A stretch of DNA of 44,419 nucleotides, taken from Betaproteobacteria bacterium (lineage in GTDB: Bacteria; Pseudomonadota; Gammaproteobacteria; Burkholderiales; SG8-41). Location of the stretch: positions 1 to 44,419 of the forward strand of contig JANYDM010000047.1 of the NCBI GenBank assembly GCA_025363575.1, given 5' to 3'. The position numbers and the translations under genes were made by a program. The number at the start of each line of letters is the position of its first letter. The stretch's first letter is position 1. The notes beneath the pieces were generated by a model. That model was not told where the DNA came from. It saw only the letters and a list, made by a program, of their open reading frames with translations, and did not search any database. Below are positions 26,207-36,601 of this stretch, piece after piece.

Positions 26207-28296
26207 GCGGCGAGCTTGGAAATGTCGGCGAAGCGGTTCATCGCGTTTTGCAGGTCGGACAACAGCGCCAGCCGGTTTTCGCGCAGCACTTTGTCGTCGA
26301 CCATGACCATGACTTTTTCGAAAAACGCATCAACCGGATTTTTCAGCATGGCAAAAGTTTTCAGATAGCCGGCGAAATCGCGCGCGTTAAACAAAGGTTC
26401 GGCCGCGCTGCGCGCAGCTTCAAGCGCTTCAAACAGAGCGATTTCCGCCGGATCCTGCAGTGCCGACAAATGCGCGTCGCCAGCGAGGGTTTCGCCTTTG
26501 GCCTGCGCCTGCCGCAGGATATTGGCGATGCGTTTGTTGGCGGCCGCCAGACTGGCGGCTTCGGGCAGCGCCGCGAATGCGTGCACGGCCTCGAGCTGCC
26601 TGGGAAGCGGGCTGATTTCAACGGGGTTCTTGCTCAAGACGGCTTCGACCTCATTTGCGGTGTAGCCATGTTCCAGAAAGTAACTACGCAAGCGTTCAAT
26701 GAAAAAAAAGCGTAGCTCAGTCTGCGCCTTGCTTGCATAGGGCTCGAAGGCCGCGTCTATCAATACCACCAGCGACAACGACTGCCGGTTCTCTATTACT
26801 ATTCTGATCACGCCAAGCGCCGCCCGACGCAGGCCGAACGGATCTTTGTCGCCGGTGGGCAGTTGCCCGATGCTGAACATGCCGGCAAGGGCATCCAGCT
26901 TGTCGGCGAGGGCAACTGCGACGGCGACGCCCTCTTGCGGCAACGCGTCGCCGGCGAAGCGCGGCCGGTAGTGCTGCTGTAGGGCGTCGGCCACGCGCGC
27001 ATCTTCGCCATCGGCCAGCGCGTAATAGCGCCCCATAATGCCCTGTAGTTCAGGGAATTCGCCGACCATGTTTGTGGACAGGTCCGCTTTCGCGAGCATG
27101 GCCGCCCGGTCGGCCAGCTTTGCGTCGGCACCGGTTATTTGCGCAATCGTGGCGGCAAGTTTTTGCATACGCCCAACGCGCTCGAGCTGGCTGCCCAGCT
27201 TGTTGTGATAAACGACAGATGCCAGTTGCGGCACGCGGTCGGCAAGGCGCACCTTCTTGTCCGTTTCGAAGAAAAAGCGAGCATCGGCAAGGCGCGGACG
27301 CACGACGCGCTGATTGCCTTCGACGATGTTCTTCGGATCGGCGAGTCGCATGTTGCTGACGATCAGAAACTTGTTGATGAGTTTGCCGGTGCCGTCGAAC
27401 AGCGGAAAGTACTTCTGGTTTTGCCGCATGGTGAGGACCAGGCATTCGGCGGGTACCGCCAGAAACTCCTGATCGAATTCGCCGACGTACACCGTCGGAT
27501 GCTCGACCAAAGCTGTGACTTCTTCCAGCAGCGGCGCGTATTCATCGGACGTGCCGAGCGAAGCCTTTAGCTTGCCGGCATGGTCCGCCAGCTGGCGCGC
27601 AATCTCGGCTTGCCGCTCGCCGAACGATGCGACAACATTTCCGTGCGCCGCGAGTGCCTCTTCGTAGGCGTCCGCGGTGGCCACGGAAATGTCCGCGACG
27701 CCTTGAAAGCGATGGCCGTGAGTGACGCGCCCTGCCGTGAGCCCCAATGCGCTGACGGGGACGATCCCGGGCCCGTGCAGCGCCAGCAATCCGTGCGCCG
27801 GCCGCACGAAATGCACGGTGGTCGCGCCGTCGGCTAATTGATAGGCCATGATTTTAGGAATCGGCAGCTTCGCGATAGCATCGTCCAGCGCTGCCTGCAG
27901 ACCCGCCGCGAGCGTCACGCCGGCGATCGTCTGGTTCAGAAAAACGTATTCCGCATTGCCTTCCATCCTGCGCTCGAGCAGGCCGGCCGCAGCGTTTTCC
28001 TTCTCCAGGCGTTTTTCCAGCGCCGCGGTGGCTTTGCCGTCGGGACCGTAGGCGACCTTCGACGGCATCAGCTTTTTTGATTCAGTCCGGCCCGCGCCTT
28101 TGTCCGCTACCTGCGAAATCCACACGGCCAGTCTGCGCGGCGTCGCGAAAATACGGATTGACTCGGCGCCTGCGGCGGTTAGTTGCGCCTTGGCAAGACC
28201 CGAGAAGATACCTCGCCCGAAAGTCTCGCCGAGACGCTTGAGCGCTTTTGGCGGCAACTCTTCGGTAAACAACTCGATGAGCAGATTCGCGCTCAT
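26203..28296 (-). CDS. glyS: Glycyl-tRNA synthetase beta subunit
   Basis: 697 residues, normal length. It starts [20 protein letters not shown], the family hallmark, and continues through [11 protein letters not shown] and [16 protein letters not shown] to the C-terminal anticodon-binding DALR-like region ([15 protein letters not shown]). With GlyQ it forms the alpha2beta2 enzyme charging tRNA-Gly; the beta subunit recognises the tRNA. It overlaps glyQ upstream and gmhB downstream by 4 bases each. Confidence 0.97.
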   Translation of the reverse strand: MSANLLIELFTEELPPKALKRLGETFGRGIFSGLAKAQLTAAGAESIRIFATPRRLAVWISQVADKGAGRTESKKLMPSKVAYGPDGKATAALEKRLEKENAAAGLLERRMEGNAEYVFLNQTIAGVTLAAGLQAALDDAIAKLPIPKIMAYQLADGATTVHFVRPAHGLLALHGPGIVPVSALGLTAGRVTHGHRFQGVADISVATADAYEEALAAHGNVVASFGERQAEIARQLADHAGKLKASLGTSDEYAPLLEEVTALVEHPTVYVGEFDQEFLAVPAECLVLTMRQNQKYFPLFDGTGKLINKFLIVSNMRLADPKNIVEGNQRVVRPRLADARFFFETDKKVRLADRVPQLASVVYHNKLGSQLERVGRMQKLAATIAQITGADAKLADRAAMLAKADLSTNMVGEFPELQGIMGRYYALADGEDARVADALQQHYRPRFAGDALPQEGVAVAVALADKLDALAGMFSIGQLPTGDKDPFGLRRAALGVIRIVIENRQSLSLVVLIDAAFEPYASKAQTELRFFFIERLRSYFLEHGYTANEVEAVLSKNPVEISPLPRQLEAVHAFAALPEAASLAAANKRIANILRQAQAKGETLAGDAHLSALQDPAEIALFEALEAARSAAEPLFNARDFAGYLKTFAMLKNPVDAFFEKVMVMVDDKVLRENRLALLSDLQNAMNRFADISKLAA

Positions 28297-29234
28297 GCAG
28301 CGTTTCGCTCATCGAGCGAAGTCTTCAGTGCGGCGAGGTCGATGTCCAGCGCCTGCAGCGCCCCCGGTGTGCACATCGGGAAGCCGGCGCGCACTCGCGA
28401 GTCGAAATAGGCCTGCGACACGCTGCGCGCGAGATTGCGGATGCGGCCGATGTAGGCTGCGCGCTCAGTGACCGAAATTGCACCGCGCGCGTCGAGCAGA
28501 TTGAAAGTATGCGCCGCCTTCAGCACTTTTTCGTAGGCAGGCAGGGCAAGCTTCGCATCGATCAACCGCTTGGCCTCCATCTCGTAGTCCGAGAAATGCC
28601 TGAACAGCATGGCCGCGTCCGCATATTCGAAATTAAAGGTCGACTGCTCGACTTCATTCTGATGGTAGACGTCGCGATAGGTGACGCCGGGCGTCCATAC
28701 GAGGTCGAATACGTTTTCCACGCCCTGCAGGTACATGGCAAGCCGCTCGAGCCCGTAAGTGATTTCGCCCGTGATCGGCTTGCAATCGATGCCGCCGACC
28801 TGCTGGAAATACGTGAACTGAGTGACTTCCATGCCGTTCAGCCACACCTCCCAACCCAGCCCCCATGCGCCCAGCGTGGGGTTCTCCCAGTTGTCTTCGA
28901 CGAAGCGGATGTCGTGCGCTTTGGGGTCGATGCCGATAGCGACCAGCGATCCGATATACAGATCGAGAATGTCGAGCGGTGACGGTTTGAGCACCACCTG
29001 ATATTGATAGTAATGCTGAAGACGGTTGGGGTTCTCGCCGTAGCGCCCGTCTTTCGGCCGGCGCGAGGGCTGCACATAGGCGGCGCGCCAGGGCTCGGGA
29101 CCGATCGCGCGCAGAAACGTGGCGGTGTGCGAGGTGCCGGCGCCAACCTCCATGTCGTAAGGCTGCAGCAGCGCGCAACCTTGCGCGCTCCAGTACTGCT
29201 GGAGCTGCAATATCAGTTGCTGAAAGGTCAGCAT
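28293..29234 (-). CDS. glyQ: Glycyl-tRNA synthetase alpha subunit
   Basis: 313 residues. The class II catalytic core is plain: [20 protein letters not shown] at the start, [37 protein letters not shown] motif 2 ([18 protein letters not shown]) and [20 protein letters not shown]. It binds glycine and ATP. The ATG at 29234 is chosen because the family begins at MLTFQ; the 21-residue upstream extension is not conserved. It lies 16 bases behind lnt. Confidence 0.97.
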   Translation of the reverse strand: MLTFQQLILQLQQYWSAQGCALLQPYDMEVGAGTSHTATFLRAIGPEPWRAAYVQPSRRPKDGRYGENPNRLQHYYQYQVVLKPSPLDILDLYIGSLVAIGIDPKAHDIRFVEDNWENPTLGAWGLGWEVWLNGMEVTQFTYFQQVGGIDCKPITGEITYGLERLAMYLQGVENVFDLVWTPGVTYRDVYHQNEVEQSTFNFEYADAAMLFRHFSDYEMEAKRLIDAKLALPAYEKVLKAAHTFNLLDARGAISVTERAAYIGRIRNLARSVSQAYFDSRVRAGFPMCTPGALQALDIDLAALKTSLDERNAA

Positions 29235-29250
29235 CGGGTCCCGTCGCGCG

Positions 29251-30819
29251 TCAGGGTGTTGGCAAATCGCGAATTTTACTGGTTCCACGCACTGCAAGCC
29301 ACCCTGCGGCGAGCACCAGCATCAACGCGAGCGAAATAACGGGAACGTTGCCCCAGTGCACGAACGGAGTTGCGCCCGCGTATCCCTGCGCGTCACCATT
29401 GACGACCGCGCGCGCGAATTCCGGCGCGACCTGGAGTACCTTGCCGCGCTGATTGATGATCGCGGTCATGCCGGTGTTCGTGGCGCGCAGTACATAGCGC
29501 CCGGTCTCCAGCGCGCGCGTCTGCGATATCTGCAGATGTTGCTGAGGCGCGACGGAGCGCCCGAACCACGCCACGTTGCTTACGTTCACGAGCATGGTTG
29601 CTTGCGGCAGCTGACGGATGATTTCCGCGCCGAACGCATCCTCGTAGCAGATATCGACCGCGACGCGCTGCCCGGCGACGTCCAGTGGTTCCTGGGTCTC
29701 CGCGCCGCGCGAGAAATCGAGCAATGGTATCTGCGCCACTTCGAAAAACCATCCGAACAGCGGCTTCAATGGCACGAACTCACCGAACGGCACCAAATGC
29801 GATTTGCGGTATGTCTGCGTGGATGCCATGCCGAACGACAGCACGCTGTTGTAATAATCGCGCGCGCTGCTGCGCTCCGGTACGCCGATCAGTGCGTCGC
29901 CACCATTGCTGCGCGCGTGCGCGGCGAGTTCGGCCAGATAATCGGCCGGGACTTCGTGCAGGAACAGCGGCAGCGCGGTCTCCGGCAGCACGATAAGGCG
30001 TGCACGGCTCGCAACCACGAGGTCGCGGTAAGCGTTAAGTGTCGGCGCGACGCGCTCGGGGCGCCACTTCATATCCTGCGGGATATTGCCCTGCAGAAGG
30101 CTGACGCTGATCGGCGCGCCCAGCGGCGTCGTCCACGCGATTTGCTGCAGGCCGTAGCCGCCGGCCCACAGAAAAACCAGGATGAAGGCGGAAGGCAAGA
30201 GCCGCTTACAGCCTTTCTCCTTCAACTTTCCGCCCTCACCCTTCCAGCAGTTCCAGAGCGTTACAAGTAACGCCGCACTCATCGCCGTTGCCCAAGTCAC
30301 GCCGTACACGCCGACGACCGGTACATAGCCCGCCAGCGGGCTTGCAGGCACTTGCGAGTAACCGAGGGCGATCCATGGAAAGCCGGTGAACAGCCAGCCG
30401 CGTACCCAGTCGGCGAGCGTCCACAGCGCGGGCAGCACGACGACGGTAATCCACACCGTCCGTGCGCCGAGTGCGCGATAGGCGGCGCCTGTCGCGGCCA
30501 GGTAAGCGGCAAGAATGCAGCAAAATAACAATGTCAGCACGGCCGCCAGCAATGCGGGCATCGCGCCGAAATCGTGCAAGCTGACATAGACCCAGCTCAC
30601 GCCCGTTAGAAAGTAGCCCAGGCCGAAAGCAAAGCCAATCAACGCAGCCGCGCGCGCACTGCCCGTGCGCTGCCAGATTACGATGAGCATGGCGAGCGTC
30701 GCGATCGGCACGGGGTATAAATAGAACGGTGCGAATCCCAGCACCGTCACGCTGCCGGCGAGTACCGCCAGCAACCACGCAGGAAGGCGAAACAGCGCGC
30801 CGTTTGAGGGTGAACTCAC
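29251..30819 (-). CDS. lnt: Apolipoprotein N-acyltransferase, with an in-frame repeat insertion
   Basis: 522 residues from a GTG start. It transfers the third acyl chain to the N-terminal Cys of lipoproteins at the outer face of the inner membrane. Several membrane spans fill the first about 190 residues. The nitrilase-like domain keeps the triad: Glu in [10 protein letters not shown] (about 278), Lys in [11 protein letters not shown] (about 340) and Cys in [10 protein letters not shown] (about 390). Residues about 191-213 ([20 protein letters not shown]) are encoded by a palindromic element like the one in the oxidoreductase gene and fall between the last N-terminal span and the nitrilase domain. 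Confidence 0.93.
   Translation of the reverse strand: MSSPSNGALFRLPAWLLAVLAGSVTVLGFAPFYLYPVPIATLAMLIVIWQRTGSARAAALIGFAFGLGYFLTGVSWVYVSLHDFGAMPALLAAVLTLLFCCILAAYLAATGAAYRALGARTVWITVVVLPALWTLADWVRGWLFTGFPWIALGYSQVPASPLAGYVPVVGVYGVTWATAMSAALLVTLWNCWKGEGGKLKEKGCKRLLPSAFILVFLWAGGYGLQQIAWTTPLGAPISVSLLQGNIPQDMKWRPERVAPTLNAYRDLVVASRARLIVLPETALPLFLHEVPADYLAELAAHARSNGGDALIGVPERSSARDYYNSVLSFGMASTQTYRKSHLVPFGEFVPLKPLFGWFFEVAQIPLLDFSRGAETQEPLDVAGQRVAVDICYEDAFGAEIIRQLPQATMLVNVSNVAWFGRSVAPQQHLQISQTRALETGRYVLRATNTGMTAIINQRGKVLQVAPEFARAVVNGDAQGYAGATPFVHWGNVPVISLALMLVLAAGWLAVRGTSKIRDLPTP
30179..30245. repeat. In-frame palindromic element inside lnt
   Basis: GGATGAAGGCGGAA at 30180-30193 pairs with TTCCGCCCTCACCC at 30228-30241 (12 of 14 positions complementary), around a core containing GCCTTTCTCCTTCAACTTTC. 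It is the same family as 2090-2165: both give (K/G)xEGGK/RxK on one arm and SxFIL on the other, read in the same frame. The copy is more diverged than the first. Confidence 0.8.
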
Positions 30820-30840
30820 GCCGGCGTTATCTAGGGTGTG

Positions 30841-31686
30841 CTAGGCACTCTTGGCGCCGGACTTTTTTTCGACCAGCAGCAAATGCAGGCGGCGGCTGTC
30901 GGCGCGCAAGACCTTGAAATTCAGGTTGTCGACCGTGAGTTGCTCGCCGCGCTTGGGCATACGTCCGAACTGGCTTAGCACCAGGCCGCCTATCGTATCG
31001 TGCTCTTCGTCGTCGAAAGCGGTGCCGAAAGTCGCGTTGAACTTGGCGATTTCAGTCACTGCCTTGATGCGCCAGGCGCCGCTTTTGTCGGCGATGATAT
31101 CGTCTTCGGTCTCGTCGAAATCGTATTCATCTTCGATGTCGCCGACGATTTGCTCCAGCACATCTTCAATTGTCACCAGTCCGGCGACGCCCCCGTACTC
31201 GTCCACCACGATCGCCATGTGGTTGCGGTTGGCACGGAAGTCCTTGAGCAGCACGTTTAGCCGCTTGGATTCGGGTATGAACACGGCGGGGCGCAGCATG
31301 TCGCGCACGTTGAATTCCTCTTCGCCCGCGTAATAGCGCAGCAGATCCTTGGCGAGCAGGATCCCGATCACGTGGTCCTTGTTGTCCTCGATCACCGGAA
31401 ACCGCGAATGGTTGGTCTCGATCACGAGCGGGATGAACTTGTCGGGCGCCTCGCCGATGTCGATCACGTCCATCTGCGCGCGCGGAATCATAATGTCGCG
31501 CGCTTGCATCTCCGCGACTTGCAGCACGCCCTCGATCATGGACAGCGCGTCGCTGTCGAGCAGGTTACGGTCGTAGGCCGAGCGCAAAAGCTCGACGAGC
31601 TGGTCGCGGTCTTCGGGCTCGCGCATCAGGAGCGCGCCAACCCGTTCGAGCCAGCTGGGTTTGGGCGGACTGGGGCTATCGGCCAT
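30841..31686 (-). CDS. corC: CorC/HlyC-family CBS protein
   Basis: 281 residues from the ATG at 31686 (MADSPSPPKPSWLERVGALL). An N-terminal linker is followed by two CBS domains (ARDIMIPRAQMDVIDI, then DFRANRNHMAIVVDEYGGVA), then a CorC_HlyC C-terminal domain (AKFNATFGTAFDDEEHDTIG). No membrane DUF21 domain is present, so it is the short soluble CorC type. It is linked genetically to Mg2+/Co2+ handling, but its mechanism is unsettled. It overlaps ybeY by 11 bases. Confidence 0.9.
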   Translation of the reverse strand: MADSPSPPKPSWLERVGALLMREPEDRDQLVELLRSAYDRNLLDSDALSMIEGVLQVAEMQARDIMIPRAQMDVIDIGEAPDKFIPLVIETNHSRFPVIEDNKDHVIGILLAKDLLRYYAGEEEFNVRDMLRPAVFIPESKRLNVLLKDFRANRNHMAIVVDEYGGVAGLVTIEDVLEQIVGDIEDEYDFDETEDDIIADKSGAWRIKAVTEIAKFNATFGTAFDDEEHDTIGGLVLSQFGRMPKRGEQLTVDNLNFKVLRADSRRLHLLLVEKKSGAKSA

Positions 31687-32200
31687 GCTTGCGGATATTC
31701 GGCGTGGCGCGTTTCCCGGCGGGCGCCGCGTTGCTGTAAGGATCGGCGTAGCCAAGCTGCGCAAGTATGCGCGTTTCGAGTTTTTCCATTTTTCTGGCGT
31801 CCGCTCCGCGCTCGTGGTCGTGGCCTTGCAGGTGCAACAAGCCGTGGACGGTGAGATGCGCGTAGTGCTGTTCGCGCGGAATGCCGCGCGCAAAGGCTTC
31901 GCGCGCGACGACCGGTGCGCAAATCGCAATGTCGCCCTCCAGCGGGCGCTGCGAGGAGTAGATAAACGTCAGCACGTTGGTCGCGTAGTCGCGTCCGCGA
32001 TAGTTGAGGTTAAGCAGGCGCCCTTCGCGCGCGCCGACCATGCGCAGCGTGACGCGCGCGCTCCCGCGCAGCGCCGCGCGCGTCCACCGCCTGAGTTTGG
32101 CGCGCGACGGCAGCTGTGCGGAACGGGCGCCATACTGGATGGTGAGCGCGAGCTCAGGCGTCCGGGCCGGCTTGCGCTTTGGTGTGGCGCTCATAGGCAT
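31676..32200 (-). CDS. ybeY: Endoribonuclease YbeY
   Basis: 174 residues. It carries the metal motif HLTVHGLLHLQGHDH (H3XH5XH, near residues 113-127), diagnostic of this UPF0054 zinc enzyme for 16S rRNA 3'-end maturation and ribosome quality control. The N-terminal 45 residues are long and basic. An ATG at 32194 is an alternative start. It overlaps the phoH end by 47 bases and the corC start by 11, a layout conserved in proteobacteria. Confidence 0.93.
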   Translation of the reverse strand: MPMSATPKRKPARTPELALTIQYGARSAQLPSRAKLRRWTRAALRGSARVTLRMVGAREGRLLNLNYRGRDYATNVLTFIYSSQRPLEGDIAICAPVVAREAFARGIPREQHYAHLTVHGLLHLQGHDHERGADARKMEKLETRILAQLGYADPYSNAAPAGKRATPNIRKHGR

Positions 32201-33113
32201 TGACGATGCGTTGGACCAGCGGGTGGCGCACCACGTCGCTCGACTGAAAATGCGTGAAAGCGATGCCGCGCACGCGCTTCAAAACCGTGCTCGCCTCGAT
32301 AAGGCCGCTTTTGTGGCCGCGTGGCAGATCGATTTGCGTAACATCGCCGGTCACCACGGCCTTGCTGCCGAACCCGATGCGGGTCAGGAACATTTTCATC
32401 TGTTCAGGCGTCGTGTTCTGCGCCTCGTCGAGAATGACGAACGCTTGGCTCAGCGTGCGTCCGCGCATGAACGCGAGCGGTGCGACCTCGATGGCGCTGC
32501 GCTCCAGCAACTTGGCAACTTTGTCATAACCCATGAGATCGTAAAGTGCATCGTAAAGCGGGCGCAGGTAAGGGTCGACCTTCTGCGCCATATCGCCCGG
32601 CAAAAACCCCAGGCGTTCGCCGGCTTCCACCGCAGGGCGCACGAGCACGATGCGTTTGACGTTGTCGCGCTCGAGCGCGTCGACCGCGCAGGCCACCGCC
32701 AGATAGGTTTTGCCGGTGCCGGCGGGGCCGATTGCGAACGTGATGTCGTGCGCCTGTATCTGCTTCAGATAACCGACCTGGCGCGGGGTGCGTCCGTGCA
32801 GATCGGGCCGGCGGGTTTTCAGCTGGGGCGCAGCGCCGGCCGCGGCAGGCTTCTCGTGCGCAACTTCGATTAGTTCGAGCTGCACGTCCTCGACCGACAG
32901 GCTGCGCCGCGCTCTGGCGTAAAATTTTTCGAGCGCCTGAGCGGCGCGCTCCGTCTGCGCCGGGGCGCCGCTCAGCGCGAAGCGCTCGCCGCGCCGCGCG
33001 ATGACGACATCGAAAGCGGTTTCTATCTGGCGCAGGTTTTCATCGAGCACGCCGCACAAATTGGCGAGCCGCTGGTTGTCTACCGGCGTGAATGAGACTT
33101 CGGCGGGTTTCAA
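32154..33113 (-). CDS. phoH: PhoH-family ATPase (YbeZ-like)
   Basis: 319 residues. Walker A reads [14 protein letters not shown] (residues 129-136) and Walker [15 protein letters not shown]. An N-terminal KH-like segment (residues 1-80) fits the YbeZ subtype. The family couples ATP hydrolysis to RNA handling and partners YbeY, encoded directly downstream. It overlaps miaB by 4 bases (ATGA). Confidence 0.93.
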   Translation of the reverse strand: MKPAEVSFTPVDNQRLANLCGVLDENLRQIETAFDVVIARRGERFALSGAPAQTERAAQALEKFYARARRSLSVEDVQLELIEVAHEKPAAAGAAPQLKTRRPDLHGRTPRQVGYLKQIQAHDITFAIGPAGTGKTYLAVACAVDALERDNVKRIVLVRPAVEAGERLGFLPGDMAQKVDPYLRPLYDALYDLMGYDKVAKLLERSAIEVAPLAFMRGRTLSQAFVILDEAQNTTPEQMKMFLTRIGFGSKAVVTGDVTQIDLPRGHKSGLIEASTVLKRVRGIAFTHFQSSDVVRHPLVQRIVNAYERHTKAQAGPDA

Positions 33114-34450
33114 GCGTGGACGGGCGCGAGTCTGCCGCGCAGCGAGTGCGCCAGCGCGGCGGTGATGGTGACGTCGACAAATTGCCCGGCGAGCTGCGGC
33201 TCGCCGGCGAAATTCACGATACGGTTATTGTCGGTGCGGCCCGCGAGTTCGCGCCGGTCTTTTCTGGACGGGCCTTCGACCAGCACGCGCTGGGTCGTGC
33301 CGGTCATGGCGGCGCTTATCGAGTTTGCCTGGGCATCTAGCAGTGTCTGCAGTTGCCGCAGCCGCGCGAGCTTGATTTCATGCGGCGTGTCGTCGGCGAG
33401 ACCTGCGGCCGGCGTGCCCGGACGCGGGCTGTAGACAAAACTAAAACTCGCATCGAACACGAGTTCTTCTATTAATTTCAGGGTCGCGGCGAAATCCTCC
33501 GCCGTTTCGCCGGGAAAACCGACGATGAAATCCGACGAGACCGCGATGCCGGGCCGCACTTTGCGCAACCGGCGGACAATAGATTTGTATTCGAGTACGC
33601 TGTAGCCGCGTTTCATTTGCGCGAGCACGCGATCGGACCCCGCTTGCACCGGCAGGTGCACGTGATTGACGAGCTGCGGCACTCGCGCGTAAACGTCGAT
33701 CAGGCGCTGCGTGAATTCCCGCGGGTGCGAAGTGGTATAGCGCAAGCGCTCGACGCCCGGAATGGTCGCCGCGTATTCGAGCAGTAATGCGAGATCCGCC
33801 GGCTTGCCGTCTGCGCCGGCAACGGCCCCGCTGTAGGCGTTTACGTTCTGTCCCAGCAGCGTGATTTCCTTGACTCCCTGCGCAACAAGCTCGGCAATAT
33901 CGGTCAGCACATCCTCAAGAGGCCGCGACACTTCCTCGCCGCGCGTGTACGGCACCACGCAGAACGTGCAGTACTTGCTGCAGCCTTCCATGATCGAAAC
34001 GAACGCGCTGCCGCCGTCGACGCGCGCCGGCGGCAGGTTGTCGAATTTCTCGATTTCCGGAAATGAAATATCGACCTGTGGTTTGCCGGTCGCGCGCCGC
34101 GCCGCGATCATGGCGGGCAGGCGGTGCAGGGTTTGCGGGCCGAACACCAAATCGACATAAGGCGCGCGATCCACGATGGCGGCGCCTTCCTGGCTGGCAA
34201 CGCAGCCGCCGACGCCGAAGATGACGTCGGGACGCAGCTGCTTGAGGTGCCTGACGCGTCCGAGATCGTGAAAAACTTTTTCCTGCGCTTTCTCGCGCAC
34301 CGAACACGTGTTGAACAGAATGACGTCCGCGTCTTCGGGGGTGGCGGCTGCGACCATGCCGTGCGACGCGTTGAGCACGTCGGCCATCTTGCCCGAGTCG
34401 TACTCGTTCATCTGGCAGCCGAATGTCTTGATGTAAAGCTTGTGCGGCAC
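33110..34450 (-). CDS. miaB: tRNA-2-methylthio-N6-isopentenyladenosine synthase
   Basis: 446 residues. It is a radical-SAM methylthiotransferase acting on i6A37 of tRNAs. The N-terminal cluster-binding domain has Cys in [20 protein letters not shown] and GGCVASQEG. The radical SAM motif is [16 protein letters not shown], and a C-terminal TRAM domain ends the chain ([11 protein letters not shown]). [12 protein letters not shown] and VVPYTRGEE favour MiaB over RimO or MtaB. It is the second gene of the proposed operon. Confidence 0.96.
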   Translation of the reverse strand: MPHKLYIKTFGCQMNEYDSGKMADVLNASHGMVAAATPEDADVILFNTCSVREKAQEKVFHDLGRVRHLKQLRPDVIFGVGGCVASQEGAAIVDRAPYVDLVFGPQTLHRLPAMIAARRATGKPQVDISFPEIEKFDNLPPARVDGGSAFVSIMEGCSKYCTFCVVPYTRGEEVSRPLEDVLTDIAELVAQGVKEITLLGQNVNAYSGAVAGADGKPADLALLLEYAATIPGVERLRYTTSHPREFTQRLIDVYARVPQLVNHVHLPVQAGSDRVLAQMKRGYSVLEYKSIVRRLRKVRPGIAVSSDFIVGFPGETAEDFAATLKLIEELVFDASFSFVYSPRPGTPAAGLADDTPHEIKLARLRQLQTLLDAQANSISAAMTGTTQRVLVEGPSRKDRRELAGRTDNNRIVNFAGEPQLAGQFVDVTITAALAHSLRGRLAPVHA

Positions 34451-34456
34451 GCGCGG

Positions 34457-34798
34457 TTATCGCTTCTTGTCGAACTGCGCCTGTTCCTGCGGCGTTAGTA
34501 TATAGATGCGAGCGACGTCACCGCCTAGGTCCGTGGTGTACGCAACGTCTTCGCCGGGGGGCAATGCACCAGGCAGAATCGAGCGGTTGTTCGTGTCGTA
34601 AATGACACCACCTGGCGCCAGCTTTAAACGTTGGCCGCTCAGATTGACGAAAGGCATCGGCGCCGTCTGGCCAACGGTCGCGCGTTTGGCATTGACGGGA
34701 ATCGTGCGCAACTGGGCGGCCGCATAACCGGCGTAGAGCGCCAGCGCTATAAACAATAGCGCCAGCAGGCTTTTTATTTTTGCGACTGGATAACTCAA
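34457..34798 (-). CDS. Conserved hypothetical exported or membrane-anchored protein
   Basis: 113 residues from a TTG start at 34798; no ATG or GTG gives a membrane segment plus the domain. An N-terminal hydrophobic stretch, LLALLFIALALYAGYAAAQ, could be a signal peptide or anchor. It is followed by a small beta-rich domain (TAPMPFVNLSGQRLKLAPGG, NRSILPGALPPGEDVAYTTD). I do not know a function. It is the first gene of the minus-strand block, 6 bases from miaB, and lies right after two TATAAT boxes. Confidence 0.72.
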   Translation of the reverse strand: MSYPVAKIKSLLALLFIALALYAGYAAAQLRTIPVNAKRATVGQTAPMPFVNLSGQRLKLAPGGVIYDTNNRSILPGALPPGEDVAYTTDLGGDVARIYILTPQEQAQFDKKR

Positions 34799-35341
34799 GG
34801 TAGAACCTAAATCCTTTTAAATCAGATGTCTGCATTATACCAACTGCGGCGGGTCCGGGTTAGGGCCGCGCATTATACCGAATCATAATCCCGGTCCGAG
34901 CGGGGTGCCGGAATCGCCGTCTGCGCCAAGAAATGGAAAAGGGCTTGCTTGCGCAAGCCCTTTCCGGTCGGTGCTGGTGGGATGGGTACTATCGAATAGC
35001 GGCTGGAAAGCCGCGTCAATGCTTGATCTACGTATTTCATGCTCGGAATATGCCCCCAAAACCGCCCCCGTCTGCGTTTGTTATTTCGGTTCAAGGGTTG
35101 ATTCAGCACGTACAGCAGTCGGTCTGAGCGGACCTACTACTTCTTCAGGGCCGCAATTCCAGCCGATATTGTGCCGCAGGTCGGTGATGAGGTCTATGTG
35201 TGTCCCCGGCTAAATCCATAGCCAACCTTGCGCGGGATCGTCAATAGATTTTCAGGTTGCCGAGCGTGGGTTGTCGTAGGCAGACACCCCGCCCGAAACT
35301 GTGTCGCGGCGCCGTAGCGTCGCACACAGGCAACGAGTGGA
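34799..35341. other. Boundary region between backbone operon and accessory island
   Basis: Besides the operon promoters this stretch holds a strong hairpin at 34936-34967 (GGGCTTGC-TTGC-GCAAGCCC, extended by purine/pyrimidine flanks). Read on the minus strand it is followed by TTTTCC and could be an orphan terminator. A start-less minus-strand frame at about 35090-35215 reads like coding sequence (DLITDLRHNIGWNCGPEEVV) but is closed by stops on both sides. I do not recognise it; it may be a decayed gene. Confidence 0.45.
34834..34877 (-). promoter_or_regulatory. Tandem extended -10 promoters of the long operon
   Basis: On the minus strand two perfect TATAAT hexamers occur as GGTATAATGC (34834-34839 and 34872-34877), 38 bases apart. 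No good -35 box is seen for either. The first would start transcription about 30 bases before the hypothetical gene that opens the operon. Confidence 0.6.
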
Positions 35342-36601
35342 TTATCGGGAGTCCTTATTATTCTCAAAAACCCGTTGTAACCGCGCCGACCTGTCGGCTA
35401 TGGTTTTCGATATTCCTTCAACCAGGATCTTTTCCTCGTTCGAAAAATCTATCGATTTTTCTACATCCAATGCTATGGATGGAAGACGTGAGGCTAATTC
35501 CGTGCAAACACTTGCCATGTACCGTTTGTTAACGCCTGCCGCGTCCGCGAGTTTTCCCCAGTGTCGTAACTGAATCCAATCCGGCCGGTTCTCTCCGCCA
35601 ATCTTGAACGCAAGATTGTGCGTCAGCCCTGGATATACCGCGGTGCATAACAGATCGTAGAAAGGTGCAAGCTCAACTCCGGCGGGGATCATCAGTAGCG
35701 ACAGATTCTTGCCGTGCGCGTCGCTGTTCCCGATAAGATAATTAAAGATCGTCCAGGAAATTAGATTTTGCACATCCTTTGCCGGCTCGCGACAGTAATT
35801 CCGTAAGATGGCAAAGCAATCGTTGAGGCTTGGCCCACCCTCTTTTTCGTATTTTTTCGAGGATGGGAGATTTAACGCCTGGCAAAAGTCGATCTGGTGC
35901 AGTCTCGTCAACCGTTCGCCCACCTTGACACGGTCGTATCGCTCAACCAGGTACACCGTTTCCGGGTGTCTATGCAGCGTTGCCTTGGGAACAGGTAAGC
36001 CCGCTTTATCTGCGAGCGTCATGCAAAACATTTCATTTGCGGTGGAATTCGCGAAGCCCGCAATGTCAGGCTTAAGGATATGCGAACTCGGTGCGTTCCC
36101 GCGCCCTAGAAAAAACGCGCCGTCCTTTAGCAGAACTGGAAGTTTGTGCTGCGCGCCCGCGAGCGATAGTCTCAGTTCGTCGTTTGCCGCCGCGATGAGT
36201 GGCCGTTTCTCAAGTGAGTGCAGCATTTCATTTAGCTGCTTATCCTCAAGCGGATCGTAGTCACCAGTACCGGGCGGCGCGCTCTCGGGCAATAGTAGTG
36301 AAATTGCACCCGCGCAATCGCCCCCGATTTCCGCGAGGAGGCCAAAGGTATTTGTTTCTGATACCTGCTTCAGGCGCGCGACAGCGCTACGGATCTCGCC
36401 TTCTGGTAAAAGATTCTCGAAAAATGGCCGAACGACGTCGTCCCCGTACTCATCTGTGGATGGGGGAAGCGGAATAGAAAGAGGCACGAAATTGGGCGAC
36501 TGTAACCATGCGGACGCGTAATGAAAGTACAGTCGCCCTTTCTCCTCGCGAAGCGCCCCGGCCAACTCCGCATTAAAGTAGACGTTAAGGGCGTTGGCCA
36601 T
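35342..36601 (-). CDS. hipA: HipA-family serine/threonine kinase toxin
   Basis: 419 residues from the ATG at 36601 (MANALNVYFNAELAGALREE). The N-terminal subdomain resembles HipA_N (FENLLPEGEIRSAVARLKQ). The kinase core has the family loop GNSDAHGKNLSLL (about residue 293), where Asp is the catalytic base and Asn a Mg2+ ligand. HKLPVLLKDGAFFL carries the ATP-site Lys. In E. coli HipA phosphorylates glutamyl-tRNA synthetase and slows growth. Its start overlaps hipB by 17 bases. It appears intact, and lower GC marks it as accessory. Confidence 0.92.
   Translation of the reverse strand: MANALNVYFNAELAGALREEKGRLYFHYASAWLQSPNFVPLSIPLPPSTDEYGDDVVRPFFENLLPEGEIRSAVARLKQVSETNTFGLLAEIGGDCAGAISLLLPESAPPGTGDYDPLEDKQLNEMLHSLEKRPLIAAANDELRLSLAGAQHKLPVLLKDGAFFLGRGNAPSSHILKPDIAGFANSTANEMFCMTLADKAGLPVPKATLHRHPETVYLVERYDRVKVGERLTRLHQIDFCQALNLPSSKKYEKEGGPSLNDCFAILRNYCREPAKDVQNLISWTIFNYLIGNSDAHGKNLSLLMIPAGVELAPFYDLLCTAVYPGLTHNLAFKIGGENRPDWIQLRHWGKLADAAGVNKRYMASVCTELASRLPSIALDVEKSIDFSNEEKILVEGISKTIADRSARLQRVFENNKDSR

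Noticed and set aside
34936..35010. tRNA or tmRNA remnant as an island attachment site
   Set aside because: The strong hairpin and nearby GGTTCAAG suggested it, but no acceptor stem, anticodon arm or CCA end could be assembled.
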